In this document: positions 8,613 through 16,410 of the stretch, piece by piece
Layout of the letters: the number at the start of each line of letters is the position of its first letter
Position numbering within the stretch: the stretch's first letter is position 1
From: Bradyrhizobium sp. BR 10289
Lineage (GTDB): Bacteria; Pseudomonadota; Alphaproteobacteria; Rhizobiales; Xanthobacteraceae
Reading direction: 5' to 3'
Assembly: GCF_019455385.1 (NCBI RefSeq)
Contig: NZ_JACOFR010000027.1
Coordinates: 29,105 to 93,104, forward strand
Length of the DNA stretch: 64,000 nt
Translations under genes and position numbers: made by a program
The notes under the pieces: generated by a model
Databases searched by the model: none
The model's input: only the letters and a program-made list of their open reading frames with translations
What the model was told of the DNA's origin: nothing

Positions 8613-9292
8613 AGCTTGATCAGGCCCTGCTGCACCGCCTCGAATACCGCTTCGCTGCGCGTGTGCACCTCGAGCTTGCGATAGATGTTCTTGATGTGGC
8701 CCGGCACGGTCTGCTTGGAGAGGCCGAGATGGCTCGCGATCTCGGCATAGCTGAAGCCTTTGGCGATGCCCCAGAGGATGTCGATCTCGCGCGGGGTGAG
8801 CTTTGCGGTGTTGAGCGCAGGTCCCGGCGGCGGCTCTGCCGAACTCTGTGCGGCCCCTTGCGTCCTGCGCACGATGAAGCGGGCGATCGAGGCCGAGATC
8901 GGCGAATGGCCGGCGACAAGGTCGCGCACGGTGGTGGCGATGTCGGTCGGGAAGGCGTCCTTGAGCAGATAGCCGGTGGCGCCGACCGTGATCGCCGAGA
9001 TCACGCTCTCTTCGTCGCCGAGTGCCGAGATCACCATGATCTCGGTGTCCGGAAAGCGTTGCCTCATCTCGCGGATCAGCTCGATGCCATGGCCGTCGGG
9101 GAGCCTGAGATCGGTGAGCAGCACGCGCGGCGCGCCATCGTTCAGGGCCTGACGCGCCTCGCCGAGCGTGCCCGCGCTGCGCACCTCGTAGCCGGCCTTG
9201 ACCAGCGCATCCTGGAGCCGCCAGCAGGTCGGTGCGTCGTCCTCGACGAGGAGGATGGTGATGGCTTCACCCGTCTCGCCCTGTTCGCTCAT
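8609..9292 (-). CDS. Response regulator, NarL/FixJ family
   Basis: 227 residues. The receiver domain has acidic pocket D18-D19 (LLVEDDA), phospho-acceptor D61 (LLTDLRLPDG), the switch segment MVISALGDEE and the conserved lysine in YLLKDAFP. A linker leads to a LuxR-type HTH (LTPREIDILWGIAKG, then SKQTVPGHIKNIYRKL). Translation is coupled to the downstream kinase by a four-base overlap. ATG 9292 starts just before the first receiver strand; the 28 residues upstream in the same frame look like non-coding sequence. Target genes are not evident. Confidence 0.9.
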   Translation of the reverse strand: MSEQGETGEAITILLVEDDAPTCWRLQDALVKAGYEVRSAGTLGEARQALNDGAPRVLLTDLRLPDGHGIELIREMRQRFPDTEIMVISALGDEESVISAITVGATGYLLKDAFPTDIATTVRDLVAGHSPISASIARFIVRRTQGAAQSSAEPPPGPALNTAKLTPREIDILWGIAKGFSYAEIASHLGLSKQTVPGHIKNIYRKLEVHTRSEAVFEAVQQGLIKL

Positions 9293-9430
9293 GATCTTGG
9301 TCCCGCGACCCGCGTGTCCCCCGCGGCGCGAGGCCAAGTTTAGCCGCAGCGTGCATGCCGTGACACCCATAATCATGGGGGCGGCGGTCGCTGGCGGGAT
9401 CAGAGCTTCTCAGACAGGAAGGAGGCCTGC

Positions 9431-9688
9431 CTATGCCCCATTTCCCTCCACCCGCGGCGGCGGATAGCGCCGCGCCAGTGTCGACAGCGGCAGGTGCCGT
9501 TCGCCGTCCGGCAGCTCAAGGAAGGCCAGCACCTGCGGCCGCTTCCAGTCGCCGATGCCGAAATCCATCGCCATCCATTTCTGTGGCTCGGGGCCTTCGA
9601 GGCCCCGGACCCAGACGAAATAGCGGGGGAGGTCGTCGGCGTCCGCTTCCGTCGTGCGTCTCCTGGCCATCGAAGCTGCTCGCTGCAT
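9431..9688 (-). CDS. Small hypothetical protein
   Basis: About 85 residues from ATG 9688; ATG 9670 (MARRRTTEADADD) is equally possible and would give 79. The body (DLPRYFVWVRGLEGPEPQKW...) is compact, rich in Trp and Pro, without signal or transmembrane segment, and ends RRYPPPRVEGNGA. I do not recognise it. Its start is divergent from the DUF6314 gene with roughly 90 bases between them, which must hold both promoters. Confidence 0.6.
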   Translation of the reverse strand: MQRAASMARRRTTEADADDLPRYFVWVRGLEGPEPQKWMAMDFGIGDWKRPQVLAFLELPDGERHLPLSTLARRYPPPRVEGNGA

Positions 9689-9775
9689 CCCTGTCCGTTG
9701 CGGTAGGATATAGGTATCGGCTTGCTGAAGTCGAACTCCCGGCTGACGGTCCTGCAAGGCCGGGCGGGTTGGTTA

Positions 9776-10255
9776 ATGCGAAGGCCGGAAGATATGGACG
9801 ATGCCACGATCGTTGGTTGGGGTGACGCTTCGGACGTCGCCAGAAGGCTGACCGGCTCGTGGTCTCTCGACAGGGTCATCGAAGGCCAGGCGACGATGCG
9901 GGGCGTCGCGACCTTCACGGCGCTCGGCGAAGGGCGGCTCGCCTATCGCGAGCAGGGGGCCTTGGCGCTTGCGAACGGCACCATCGTGCAGGCCGAGCGC
10001 GAGTACGTCTTCCGCGGCAGCGACCGCGGATTCAAGGTCTTCTTCAGGGAAGATCCGCCGCGGCTGTTTCACGAGATCTTACTGTCCGCCTCATCGGGAG
10101 GAGCGTTGAGCGGACATGCGCGCCATCTTTGCAGGCGCGACGAGTATCAGTCGGCTTACCTGTTTCTGCCGGATGGGACGTTCACCATCCGTCACGTGGT
10201 GTCGGGTCCAAGCAAGGACTACACGATGAGCACGACCTATACGCCTCTTGCATGA
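9776..10255 (+). CDS. DUF6314-family protein
   Basis: About 159 residues from ATG 9776. Family-like features: L-x-G-S-W-S-L-D-R near the N-terminus, a central G-L-A-Y-R-E-Q-G-like strand, REYVFRG, FHEILL, HLCRRDEY (His/Cys/Asp) and the late VSGPSKDY motif. DUF6314 proteins look like small lipocalin-like barrels of unknown role. TTG 9722 and ATG 9794 are alternative starts. The gene is followed by a 680-base stretch holding the structured RNA candidate. Confidence 0.75.
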   Translation: MRRPEDMDDATIVGWGDASDVARRLTGSWSLDRVIEGQATMRGVATFTALGEGRLAYREQGALALANGTIVQAEREYVFRGSDRGFKVFFREDPPRLFHEILLSASSGGALSGHARHLCRRDEYQSAYLFLPDGTFTIRHVVSGPSKDYTMSTTYTPLA

Positions 10256-10356
10256 TGGAGCTCGCGCGAGGGTAATTGCTGCGCCGTAATTTACGGCCGG
10301 AGCCGGCTCTCCGCACTGCGCGGCGCGCGCCAAATGGCCCGTTTGAAAAATTCTGA

Positions 10357-10385
10357 TTGACAGAAATTCGGAAATGTCGTATATG
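10357..10385 (+). promoter_or_regulatory. Near-consensus sigma70-type promoter
   Basis: TTGACA at 10357-10362, a 17-base spacer and TATATG at 10380-10385. The -35 box is perfect and the spacing ideal, giving a predicted start near 10392. No convincing coding gene follows for 500 bases; what follows is the structured element below. Confidence 0.7.
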
Positions 10386-10391
10386 AGCGCC

Positions 10392-10840
10392 ATCCTGGCC
10401 CAAGGATAAGGGGCGTTTCGCGATCGTCACGATGCGCGGGCCGGGTGGCGGTGGACGTGGAGTGCATCGGCGCGCAAGCAATCGCAGGGCGGGTTTCCCG
10501 TGAGTGGCTGAGCGGCGCGCACACGACCGGTGCGGTTCGCGTACGGCAAAAGCGTGTGGTCCTGGCGCCCGGGGTCTGTGCGCCAAGTCTTGCGGTGACG
10601 TAGCGGCCCGACCGGGTCCGCGCGTCAGCCATCCGCAAGGCGACGGGGGCAATAGTGCAACGCTCCCCGGGGAGAGCGCGCCATAAGCCGTAAAACCACT
10701 GCGCAGGGAAAGGCCGGGATGTCCAGGCTGCCCTGTATGCCGCTGTGCAGCCTCTTGTAGCGCAACCTTCGCACAGTGGACCGCGGGTGCCAGCCGGCGC
10801 CCGGCCTTCCCTGCGCCCTTTCCAAGCAAGGGGGCGTCAC
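10392..10840 (+). ncRNA. Candidate structured non-coding RNA / Bradyrhizobiaceae repeat element
   Basis: This stretch has no convincing gene but strong base-pairing. TGGCGC (10563-10568) pairs with GCGCCA (10580-10585). CTCCCCGGGGAG (10663-10674) is a perfect palindrome. GCGCAGGGAAAGGCCGGG (10701-10718) pairs with CCCGGCCTTCCCTGCGC (10800-10816) over 17 pairs with one bulged A, enclosing a CTGTGC/GCACAG hairpin (10743-10748 with 10771-10776). It starts just after the promoter at 10357. From memory, very similar sequence is widespread and multi-copy in Bradyrhizobium and relatives, often mis-annotated as small proteins; I could not check this. Ends are approximate; no U-tract terminator is seen. 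The sequence from 10840 to 10935 shows nothing I can assign. Confidence 0.55.
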
Positions 10841-10935
10841 GAGAAGCACACAACTCGGGCGCGTTGCGCTGCGAGGTTATGTCCGCATGTCTTCGGGCTG
10901 TCTGAAAATTGAATTCAGCCCATTCGTCCTGCCGT

Positions 10936-11238
10936 TCAGCGCCAGAGCTCACTCGCCGCGACACGGTTGATGTCGGCGAGCCGGCGGTGGGCGTCGGCGT
11001 GAATATCCAGGCTCTCAAGCAGCGCCAGCAGGCGGTGATAAGCGCCATCGGCCACCTCGACCGGCAGCGGGGCCTCGTCAAAGGCTTCGACATAGCTGCC
11101 GACGAGACCGCTGAGCAGACGGCACAGGCCGCGCTGGGCGGGATCGTCCCGGCCGAGCGTTTCGAGCTTTTGCTGGAATGTCTTAAAGGTGCGCAGGCCG
11201 TGGTGCTGTTGCGAAAGCCACGTGTGCAGGTCGTTCAT
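10936..11238 (-). CDS. Helical hypothetical protein
   Basis: A 100-residue soluble protein from ATG 11238 with AAGGAG seven bases upstream. It begins MNDLHTWLSQQHHGLRTFKT and is predicted mostly alpha-helical with charged amphipathic segments and a single Cys. No signal, no membrane segment and no family I can name. It lies between the structured RNA candidate and tRNA-Leu, in the same direction as the tRNA. Confidence 0.65.
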   Translation of the reverse strand: MNDLHTWLSQQHHGLRTFKTFQQKLETLGRDDPAQRGLCRLLSGLVGSYVEAFDEAPLPVEVADGAYHRLLALLESLDIHADAHRRLADINRVAASELWR

Positions 11239-11424
11239 ATGAGCTCCTTCGAGTTACGGAAGAAGCTACCGGTTTATACAGACGGGATGTGACGATTGGA
11301 AGAGGAGGGGGAGGTCGCGGATCCAGTCCGCCTTCGCCAAGGCTTCGGCGCGACAGCCTTCGCCACTTCGCTTCGATGGCGCGGAGCGTGGCTTGCCCAG
11401 CCGTAGCTGCGAAGCAGCGAAGGC

Positions 11425-11509
11425 TGGTGCCCCTGGCCGGAATCGAACCAGCACTCCTTGCGGAACTCGATTTTGAGTCGAGCGCGTCTACCAGTTCCGC
11501 CACAGGGGC
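11425..11509 (-). tRNA. tRNA-Leu (anticodon CAA)
   Basis: 85 nt including an encoded CCA. The acceptor GCCCCTG pairs with CAGGGGC, followed by discriminator A and CCA. The anticodon stem CTCGA/TCGAG holds the loop CTCAAAA, placing CAA at positions 34-36 after U33. A variable arm typical of class II tRNAs (around TTCCGCAAGGAGTG) and the T-loop GGTTCGATTCC follow. It reads UUG leucine codons. The ORF that crosses it (MAELVDALDSKSSS...) is the familiar translation artefact of tRNA-Leu. Confidence 0.97.
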
Positions 11510-11551
11510 CCTCGGTCGGCCCCCCCAAGGCGGGCGTCGCGAAGCCGGCGG

Positions 11552-11579
11552 ACTATAGCCATGGACAAAGCGGGGTCAA
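11552..11579 (-). promoter_or_regulatory. Promoter for tRNA-Leu
   Basis: On the minus strand TTGACC (11579-11574) is separated by 16 bases from TATAGT (11557-11552). The predicted start, about 35 bases before the 5' end of the tRNA, fits a short leader removed by RNase P. Confidence 0.6.
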
Positions 11580-11680
11580 CCCGCGCCAAAGTGATCCCGG
11601 CCGTTCTCGACAGCCGCATGGGGCGGGGTTAGAGCCTTTAGATTAGAGCTTTGGCAAGCGACCCATCGGAGAGAGCTGCC

Positions 11681-12220
11681 GTGACGACCCAGAGTGCCGC
11701 AATACCTGCATTCAGACCGGCGGCCGCCAGCCCGGCTCTGACCGCTGCGCTTCTCGTGACCCTGATTGCGGCAGCCACGATCGCGGGGGCCTGGTTCTTC
11801 CAGCTCGTGCTGGGGATCGTGCCCTGTCCGCTCTGCCTGGAGCAGCGCTACGCCTATTATCTGGCGATCCCGCTCGGCCTGCTGATCGCACTTGCCGCCA
11901 GAAGCGGCGCGCCGCGGCCGCTGCTGCTTGCCGGCCTTGCGATTCTCGCACTGGCGACGCTCGCCAATGCCGGTCTCGGCACGTACCATTCGGGTGTCGA
12001 ATGGGGGTTCTGGAAGGGACCGACGGACTGCTCCGGCCCCGTCGTCAATCTCGGCAGCGCCGCCGATCTGTTGTCCAAGCTCGACACCGTGAAAGTGGTC
12101 CGCTGCGACGAGGTGCAGTGGCGCTTCCTCGGCCTTTCGCTCGCCGGCTATAACGTGCTGATCTCGCTCCTGATGGCGGCGCTCACCGCGTGGGGATTTG
12201 CGGCGACGGCGAAGCGTTAA
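11681..12220 (+). CDS. Disulfide bond formation protein B (DsbB-like)
   Basis: A 179-residue protein with four transmembrane helices. The first periplasmic-loop cysteine pair is in VPCPLCLEQR after helix 2's start, and the second pair is Cys in GPTDCSG and VVRCDEV, the DsbB arrangement that passes electrons from DsbA to quinone. GTG at 11681 follows GGAGAG; an upstream TTG (11651) has no ribosome site. A DsbA-like thioredoxin-fold protein is encoded 5 kb away at 17218. Its end converges on the AbrB-type gene with only three bases between them. Confidence 0.85.
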   Translation: MTTQSAAIPAFRPAAASPALTAALLVTLIAAATIAGAWFFQLVLGIVPCPLCLEQRYAYYLAIPLGLLIALAARSGAPRPLLLAGLAILALATLANAGLGTYHSGVEWGFWKGPTDCSGPVVNLGSAADLLSKLDTVKVVRCDEVQWRFLGLSLAGYNVLISLLMAALTAWGFAATAKR

Positions 12221-12223
12221 GGT

Positions 12224-13309
12224 TCAATCGTCCACATCGTCCTGGGTGCGCCCGAACAGGTGCACGATTCCCGGCGTTGCGATCGTCACGAACACGAAGC
12301 GCGACAGATGATGAGCGCCGACGAAGATCGGGTCGATGTGCAGCGTCAGGGCCAACGCCAGCATGGCGTCCATCGCGCCCGGTGCGAAAGCGACCACGAC
12401 GTCTGAAAACTTCACCTGCGTCGTGAGGGCGACGATGCCGACGAAGATCGCGGAAACGGCGATTGCGACCGCAAACGAGCCCAGCGCCGCATTGATGTGG
12501 CCGGCGAGTGTCTTGAGCCGCATGCGCGCGAAGCGGCTGCCGATCAGCGCGCCGATGCCGACCAGTGCCACGCCGCGCACCCAGTTCGGCAAACCGCCCT
12601 CGACCCAGCCCGCCCCATGCAGCACGCTGGAGGCGATCATCGCGCCGAACATCCAGCTCGCCGGAAACCTGATCAGCCGCAGCACCAGCGCCGCAGCGAG
12701 CGAGGCGGCGACCAGCGTGGCGAGGTCGAGCGGCGAGGCGATCGCCGTCGTCAGCGACGGCGCTGCTGAGGGCGCGACGCCCGCGAGGGCCAGCACCATC
12801 GGCAGCGCTGCGGTCAGGATGATGACGCGCATGGTCTGCACCACCGCGATGCCCGGCAGGTCGGCGCCGCGCTCGACCGCCAGGATCGTGATCTGCGAAA
12901 GTGCGCCGGGACTGCCGGCGAGGAAGGCCGAGGTGCGGTCCCAGCCGTGGATGCGCTGGAGGTAATAGCTTGAGCCGAAGGTCGAGCAGAAGGTCGCGAG
13001 CGCGAGCAGACCGATGGTCAATGGATAGGCGCTGACCTGTTGCAGCAGATGGCGCGAGACGACGGAGCCGAGCGAGATGCCGAGCAGCACCAGCACGGTC
13101 TGGGTCAGGATCGGCGGCAGCGTCAGCTGGCGGCCGGCGATCGCGGCAATGCCGACCGCGATCATCGCGCCTGAGATCAATCCGCCGGGAAGGCCCGCGA
13201 AGAGAAACACGAGGCCGCCGGCAGTGCCGATGACGAGTGTCTCCACCGTGCTCAAGATCTTGGCACGGCTTGGCCATTCGAACGGCAGGGAGGCGGTGAT
13301 TTGCTTCAC
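12224..13309 (-). CDS. AbrB-family (PF05145) membrane protein
   Basis: 361 residues with about ten hydrophobic segments arranged as two similar halves. Each half has a GxxxGGLISGAMIA or SWMFGAMIASSVL segment after the entry helix, the hallmark of the duplicated AbrB / 'putative ammonia monooxygenase' membrane family. These are probably transporters and are unrelated to the Bacillus AbrB DNA-binding protein despite the name. The start is GTG 13309 with AAGGTGG upstream. The GSPGALSQ motif in the middle is conserved in the family. Substrate unknown. Confidence 0.8.
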   Translation of the reverse strand: MKQITASLPFEWPSRAKILSTVETLVIGTAGGLVFLFAGLPGGLISGAMIAVGIAAIAGRQLTLPPILTQTVLVLLGISLGSVVSRHLLQQVSAYPLTIGLLALATFCSTFGSSYYLQRIHGWDRTSAFLAGSPGALSQITILAVERGADLPGIAVVQTMRVIILTAALPMVLALAGVAPSAAPSLTTAIASPLDLATLVAASLAAALVLRLIRFPASWMFGAMIASSVLHGAGWVEGGLPNWVRGVALVGIGALIGSRFARMRLKTLAGHINAALGSFAVAIAVSAIFVGIVALTTQVKFSDVVVAFAPGAMDAMLALALTLHIDPIFVGAHHLSRFVFVTIATPGIVHLFGRTQDDVDD

Positions 13310-13410
13310 ACCACCTTATTGCAAATCAGCGAGAGGCGCACAATTGCAGCCATGTCATGCCGCAATGCGCGCGCCTCTCGCCGGTGTTTGCTGGCCGTCA
13401 TGTGATGGAT

Positions 13411-13695
13411 TTACTTCTTGTCGGGGGCCGGAGCGGCCGTGCCGGCCTTCGCGGTCTTGATGCACTCGGAGCGGAATTTCTTGCGCTCCTTGCCGTGCAG
13501 GCCCTTGGCATCCGCCTGCTTGGAGCATTCGAGCGACTCGGCCGAGCGCTCCTTCGGCGCCTTCTTGTCGGTGGTGGCGGCGGCATCGGTCTTGGCATCG
13601 GTCTTGGCAGCCGGAGCTGCGGTCTGCGCGAAAGCGGTGCCGCTGGCGAGCAGTGAAGCGAGAGCGACGGCGGCGAGGCGAGAGGCGAGGGTCAT
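13411..13695 (-). CDS. PsiF-repeat small periplasmic protein
   Basis: 94 residues: a signal peptide (MTLASRLAAVALASLLASGT-AFA), a Lys/Ala/Thr-rich linker, then one PsiF-type repeat: RSAESLECSKQADAKGLHGK, then ERKKFRSECIK, with two Cys separated by about 20 residues. PsiF was named as a phosphate-starvation-induced protein in E. coli; its role is unknown. The ATG at 13695 starts the signal peptide. It is divergent from the exported two-module protein at 13884. Confidence 0.8.
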   Translation of the reverse strand: MTLASRLAAVALASLLASGTAFAQTAAPAAKTDAKTDAAATTDKKAPKERSAESLECSKQADAKGLHGKERKKFRSECIKTAKAGTAAPAPDKK

Positions 13696-13883
13696 GATGT
13701 TTCACTCTTCTTGGGAAAATTGCGAAGGGTCGGCAACGTCGGCTCGCCTTGCTGAACGCGACATGAATAATCTGAACGACGCCATCACTATATTTTTGCG
13801 GCGAACGCCGCCGCTTCCTTGTCGCAAGCCGACGACACGCTAGGATAGCAATCCTCGTTTCGCTTTCCTGAGGGAGACCAAGG

Positions 13884-14381
13884 ATGACCATCAAATCAAA
13901 ATTGTTGTGTGCCGTTGCGGTGTCGGGATTTGCCGCGCTGGTGGCGAGCGCGCCGGCGCAGGCGCTGACCTCGCAGGAGTGCAGCGCGAAGTATCAGGCC
14001 GCCAAGAAGGACGGCTCGCTCGGCACCATGAAGTGGAATGATTTCCGCAAGGCCCAGTGCGGTGCGGATGCGACGCCGGCCGCCGCGCCAACCGCTGCGG
14101 CTCCGGCCGCGCCTCCGCCGGCTGCCGAGCCGAAGCAGGCCAAGAAGGAGGCGGCCCCCGCTGCTGCTCCGGCGCCGACGCTGCCGGCCGGTCCCGCGAT
14201 CTATCCGAACGCGGTCGATCCGAAATACGCCAAGGAGACCCCAGGCAAGGCCCGCCTGCACACCTGCGTCGACCAGTACAATGCCAACAAGACCACGAGC
14301 GGCAATGGCGGCATGAAGTGGATCGAGAAGGGCGGCGGCTATTACAGCGAATGCAACAAGAAGCTGAAGGGTGCCGCCTGA
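13884..14381 (+). CDS. Exported protein with two related Cys modules
   Basis: 165 residues. A signal peptide ends near APAQA. Module 1 (QECSAKYQAAKKDGSLGTMK, then WNDFRKAQC) and module 2 (LHTCVDQYNANKTTSGNGGM, then KWIEKGGGYYSECNKKLK) share the pattern C-x3-Y-x-A-x-K...(G)xMKW-x2-(F/G)...C, so the protein looks like an internal duplication of a ~30-residue disulfide unit. A Pro/Ala/Lys linker of about 60 residues joins them. Function unknown. GGGAGACCAAGG precedes the ATG. A hairpin terminator follows at 14398. Confidence 0.75.
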   Translation: MTIKSKLLCAVAVSGFAALVASAPAQALTSQECSAKYQAAKKDGSLGTMKWNDFRKAQCGADATPAAAPTAAAPAAPPPAAEPKQAKKEAAPAAAPAPTLPAGPAIYPNAVDPKYAKETPGKARLHTCVDQYNANKTTSGNGGMKWIEKGGGYYSECNKKLKGAA

Positions 14382-14397
14382 GCTTCCTGACCACACC

Positions 14398-14422
14398 GAG
14401 GCCGGAGCATGGCTCCGGCCTC
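14398..14422. terminator. Bidirectional hairpin terminator
   Basis: GAGGCCGGAGC (14398-14408), loop ATG, GCTCCGGCCTC (14412-14422), then TTGCTTC. An 11-bp perfect stem lies between the stop at 14381 (+) and the stop of the TetR gene at 14428 (-), so it can serve both. Confidence 0.75.
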
Positions 14423-14427
14423 TTGCT

Positions 14428-14976
14428 TCAAGAGAGCAGTTTCTCGGCCGATTTCGCCACCAGTTGCGATCGCTTGCGCGGGCCGCGCTCGACGAACAGA
14501 AGGCTCTGGCCGAAGATGAAGCAGTAGAACAGGAAGGCTTGCGCATCGGCCTCCTCGGCTTCGAGACCGGTCGCGCGATAGAGCTCGGCGACATGCCCGA
14601 GCCGCGCCGCATCGACGCTCGCCACTGCCGCTGCCGCCTTCTCGTCAGAGCGCGCCCATTGCCGGATCGCGAGCTCGATCGCCATGCCTTCCGGATTCAG
14701 CCGCTCGGAATAGAGCTGGATGACCGCCTTCAGCCGTTCGCGGGGCTCGTGGCCCTCGAGACTGGTCTGCTGCGCGATCGATGCCGTGCGCCCTTCGCGC
14801 CAGCGTTCCAGCATGGCCTCGAGCAGTGCCGCGCGGTCGGCGAAGCGGCGGTAGAAGCCGCCTTTGGTGACGCCGAGATTCTTGGCCAGCACCTCGACCC
14901 GCACGCCCCCGACCCCTGAGCGCGCGAGCTCGGTAAACCCTGCCTCGACCCAGACATCGCCCTTGCCGTCGCTCAT
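14428..14976 (-). CDS. TetR-family transcriptional regulator
   Basis: 182 residues with an N-terminal TetR HTH: helix 1 VWVEAGFTELARSG, then VRVEVLAKNLGVTKGGFYRR and FADRAALLEAML. The C-terminal ligand domain is helical and unassigned. It is divergent from the thioesterase operon at 15075; the ~100-base gap holds two TTGATACG-N4-CGTAT sites that are natural operators for it. By analogy with similar regulators next to thioesterase genes, the ligand may be an acyl-CoA; this is inference. Confidence 0.9.
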   Translation of the reverse strand: MSDGKGDVWVEAGFTELARSGVGGVRVEVLAKNLGVTKGGFYRRFADRAALLEAMLERWREGRTASIAQQTSLEGHEPRERLKAVIQLYSERLNPEGMAIELAIRQWARSDEKAAAAVASVDAARLGHVAELYRATGLEAEEADAQAFLFYCFIFGQSLLFVERGPRKRSQLVAKSAEKLLS

Positions 14977-14996
14977 GAAGGAAGCCTCACCGGTTC

Positions 14997-15016
14997 TTGA
15001 TACGGTGCCGTATTGC
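14997..15016. promoter_or_regulatory. Putative TetR operator 1
   Basis: TTGATACG-GTGC-CGTATTGC. The left arm is identical to that of operator 2, and the right arm agrees over CGTAT. It lies closer to the tetR start, so it is likely to control tetR itself. Confidence 0.65.
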
Positions 15017-15031
15017 TAACGCGGCAAGGCC

Positions 15032-15051
15032 TTGATACGCTACCGTATCAA
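15032..15051. promoter_or_regulatory. Putative TetR operator 2
   Basis: TTGATACG-CTAC-CGTATCAA, a perfect 8+8 inverted repeat. Its centre is 35 bases from that of operator 1, and it ends 23 bases before the first thioesterase start. Confidence 0.7.
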
Positions 15052-15074
15052 CAATCAAAGGGCAGGAATGGGCG

Positions 15075-15503
15075 ATGGAGCAGGAGGCGACCTATCGCGG
15101 CACGGTGTATCCGTGGCAGTGCGATCACATCGGTCACATGAACATCATGTGGTATGTCGGCAAGTTCGACGAAGCCAACTGGAATCTGTTCGCCCGCCTC
15201 GGGCTGACGCCGAGCTATTTGCGCGTCTCCGGCCGCGGCATGGCCGCCGTGCAACAGAACATCACCTATAAGCGTGAGCTGCTCGCAGGCGACATTGTCG
15301 AGGTCCGCAGTCATCTGCTCGAGGTTCGCGACAAATCGATCCGCTTCCGGCACGACATGACGAATGCCGAGACCGGCGAGATCGCGGCGTTTTGCGAGAT
15401 CACCGGCGTGCACATGGACCGCAGCCAGCGCAAGTCCGCGCCGTTCGAAGATGCCATCCGCCAAACGGCTTTGAAGCATCTCGCCGCGCCGGCCGAGGCC
15501 TGA
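15075..15503 (+). CDS. Hotdog-fold acyl-CoA thioesterase (4HBT/FcbC type)
   Basis: 142 residues. The N-terminal motif VYPWQCDHIGHMNIMWYVGK carries the D-x-x-G-H-M-N signature of 4-hydroxybenzoyl-CoA-type thioesterases, with the catalytic Asp and the central helix starting at N. It should hydrolyse an acyl-CoA to free acid and CoA in the cytoplasm. It is the first gene after the TetR operators, and the next gene begins three bases after its stop. AGGAA precedes ATG 15075. Confidence 0.88.
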   Translation: MEQEATYRGTVYPWQCDHIGHMNIMWYVGKFDEANWNLFARLGLTPSYLRVSGRGMAAVQQNITYKRELLAGDIVEVRSHLLEVRDKSIRFRHDMTNAETGEIAAFCEITGVHMDRSQRKSAPFEDAIRQTALKHLAAPAEA

Positions 15504-15506
15504 GCC

Positions 15507-15992
15507 ATGACCGCGTTCGAGCCGAAGAATCCGGGTTATCGTGCCGCTGCCATTGCCATGTTCGAAAGACAGCCGGCGATGCACACGCTCGGTGTCGTGA
15601 TCGTTCGCTTGGCGCCGGGCGAAGCCGAACTGGCGATGCTGCATTCACCTCAATTCACGCAGCAGAACGGCTTTGTCCATGCCGGCATCATCACGGCCGG
15701 GCTCGACAATGCCTGCGGCGTTGCCGCCTTCACCCTGATGCCGCGCGAGGCCGACATCCTCACGGTCGAGTTCAAGACCACGCTGCTCGCGCCCGCCCAG
15801 GGCGACCGCTTCGTCTTCAAGGCCGAAGTGGTCAAGCCCGGCCGCACCCTGACCTTCTGCGAGGCGAGGGCCTTTGCCGAGCACGCGGGCAACACCAGGC
15901 TGATCGCGACCATGACCGGAACGTTGATGACGATGCTGCCCCGCGAGGCTCCGCAGACGCTGCACACGTCCCCCGCGGCGCGCGGCGATTGA
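15507..15992 (+). CDS. PaaI-type hotdog thioesterase
   Basis: 161 residues. The family motif QQNGFVHAGIITAGLDNACG (H-A-G-x-x-x-x-x-x-D-x-x) is at about 50-70, followed by VEFKTTLLAPAQGD. This is the PaaI / acyl-CoA thioesterase-2 subgroup, a different hotdog branch from the preceding gene. The pair therefore covers two substrate types or forms successive steps. It is separated from the upstream gene by three bases and from the LrgA-like gene by 34 bases. Confidence 0.88.
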   Translation: MTAFEPKNPGYRAAAIAMFERQPAMHTLGVVIVRLAPGEAELAMLHSPQFTQQNGFVHAGIITAGLDNACGVAAFTLMPREADILTVEFKTTLLAPAQGDRFVFKAEVVKPGRTLTFCEARAFAEHAGNTRLIATMTGTLMTMLPREAPQTLHTSPAARGD

Positions 15993-16026
15993 CAAGCCCG
16001 CCGTCGCATTCCTTGATGCGGCGATC

Positions 16027-16410
16027 ATGCTCGCAAGTCTCGGCCTCATCCTGCTGTGCCAATTGATCGGCGAAGGGATCGCGCACGGCCTTGGTCTGCC
16101 ATTGCCGGGTCCGGTGCTCGGCCTGCTGCTGCTCCTGATCGTGCTGCTCGCCCGCGACCGTTTTTCGCTGCTCGCGTTTGGACCCCTGCGCAACGATGGC
16201 GTCGAAACGGCGAGCAAGGGCTTGCTCGTACATTTGTCGCTGCTGTTCGTACCGGCCAGCGTCGGCGTCGTGCAGAAGCTCGATTTGCTCGCATCCCACG
16301 GCATCGCTATCATCCTCGTGCTGGCGCTCTCGGTAATGGTCACGCTGCTTGCGACGGTGCTGACCTTCCGCCTCGTCAGCCGCCTGTTGAGGCAGCAGGA
16401 CGCGCGATGA
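16027..16410 (+). CDS. CidA/LrgA-family membrane protein
   Basis: 127 residues with four transmembrane helices. The family motif P-G-P-V-L-G-L-L-L-L is in helix 2 and LLFVPASVGV in helix 3. LrgA/CidA proteins work with LrgB/CidB; the plant homologue PLGG1 moves glycolate and glycerate and the Bacillus pair PftAB moves pyruvate, so a small-carboxylate role is plausible. The stop overlaps the start of lrgB by four bases (ATGA). Confidence 0.88.
   Translation: MLASLGLILLCQLIGEGIAHGLGLPLPGPVLGLLLLLIVLLARDRFSLLAFGPLRNDGVETASKGLLVHLSLLFVPASVGVVQKLDLLASHGIAIILVLALSVMVTLLATVLTFRLVSRLLRQQDAR

Noticed and set aside
10182..11093. 303-residue minus-strand frame and a 60-residue plus-strand frame at 10504-10686
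   Set aside because: Both cross the structured element; no protein-like composition, no ribosome sites, and inverted repeats explain the sequence better.
11183..11503. Minus-strand frame starting MAELVDALDSKSSS
   Set aside because: It reads through tRNA-Leu; this peptide is a familiar mis-annotation of that tRNA.
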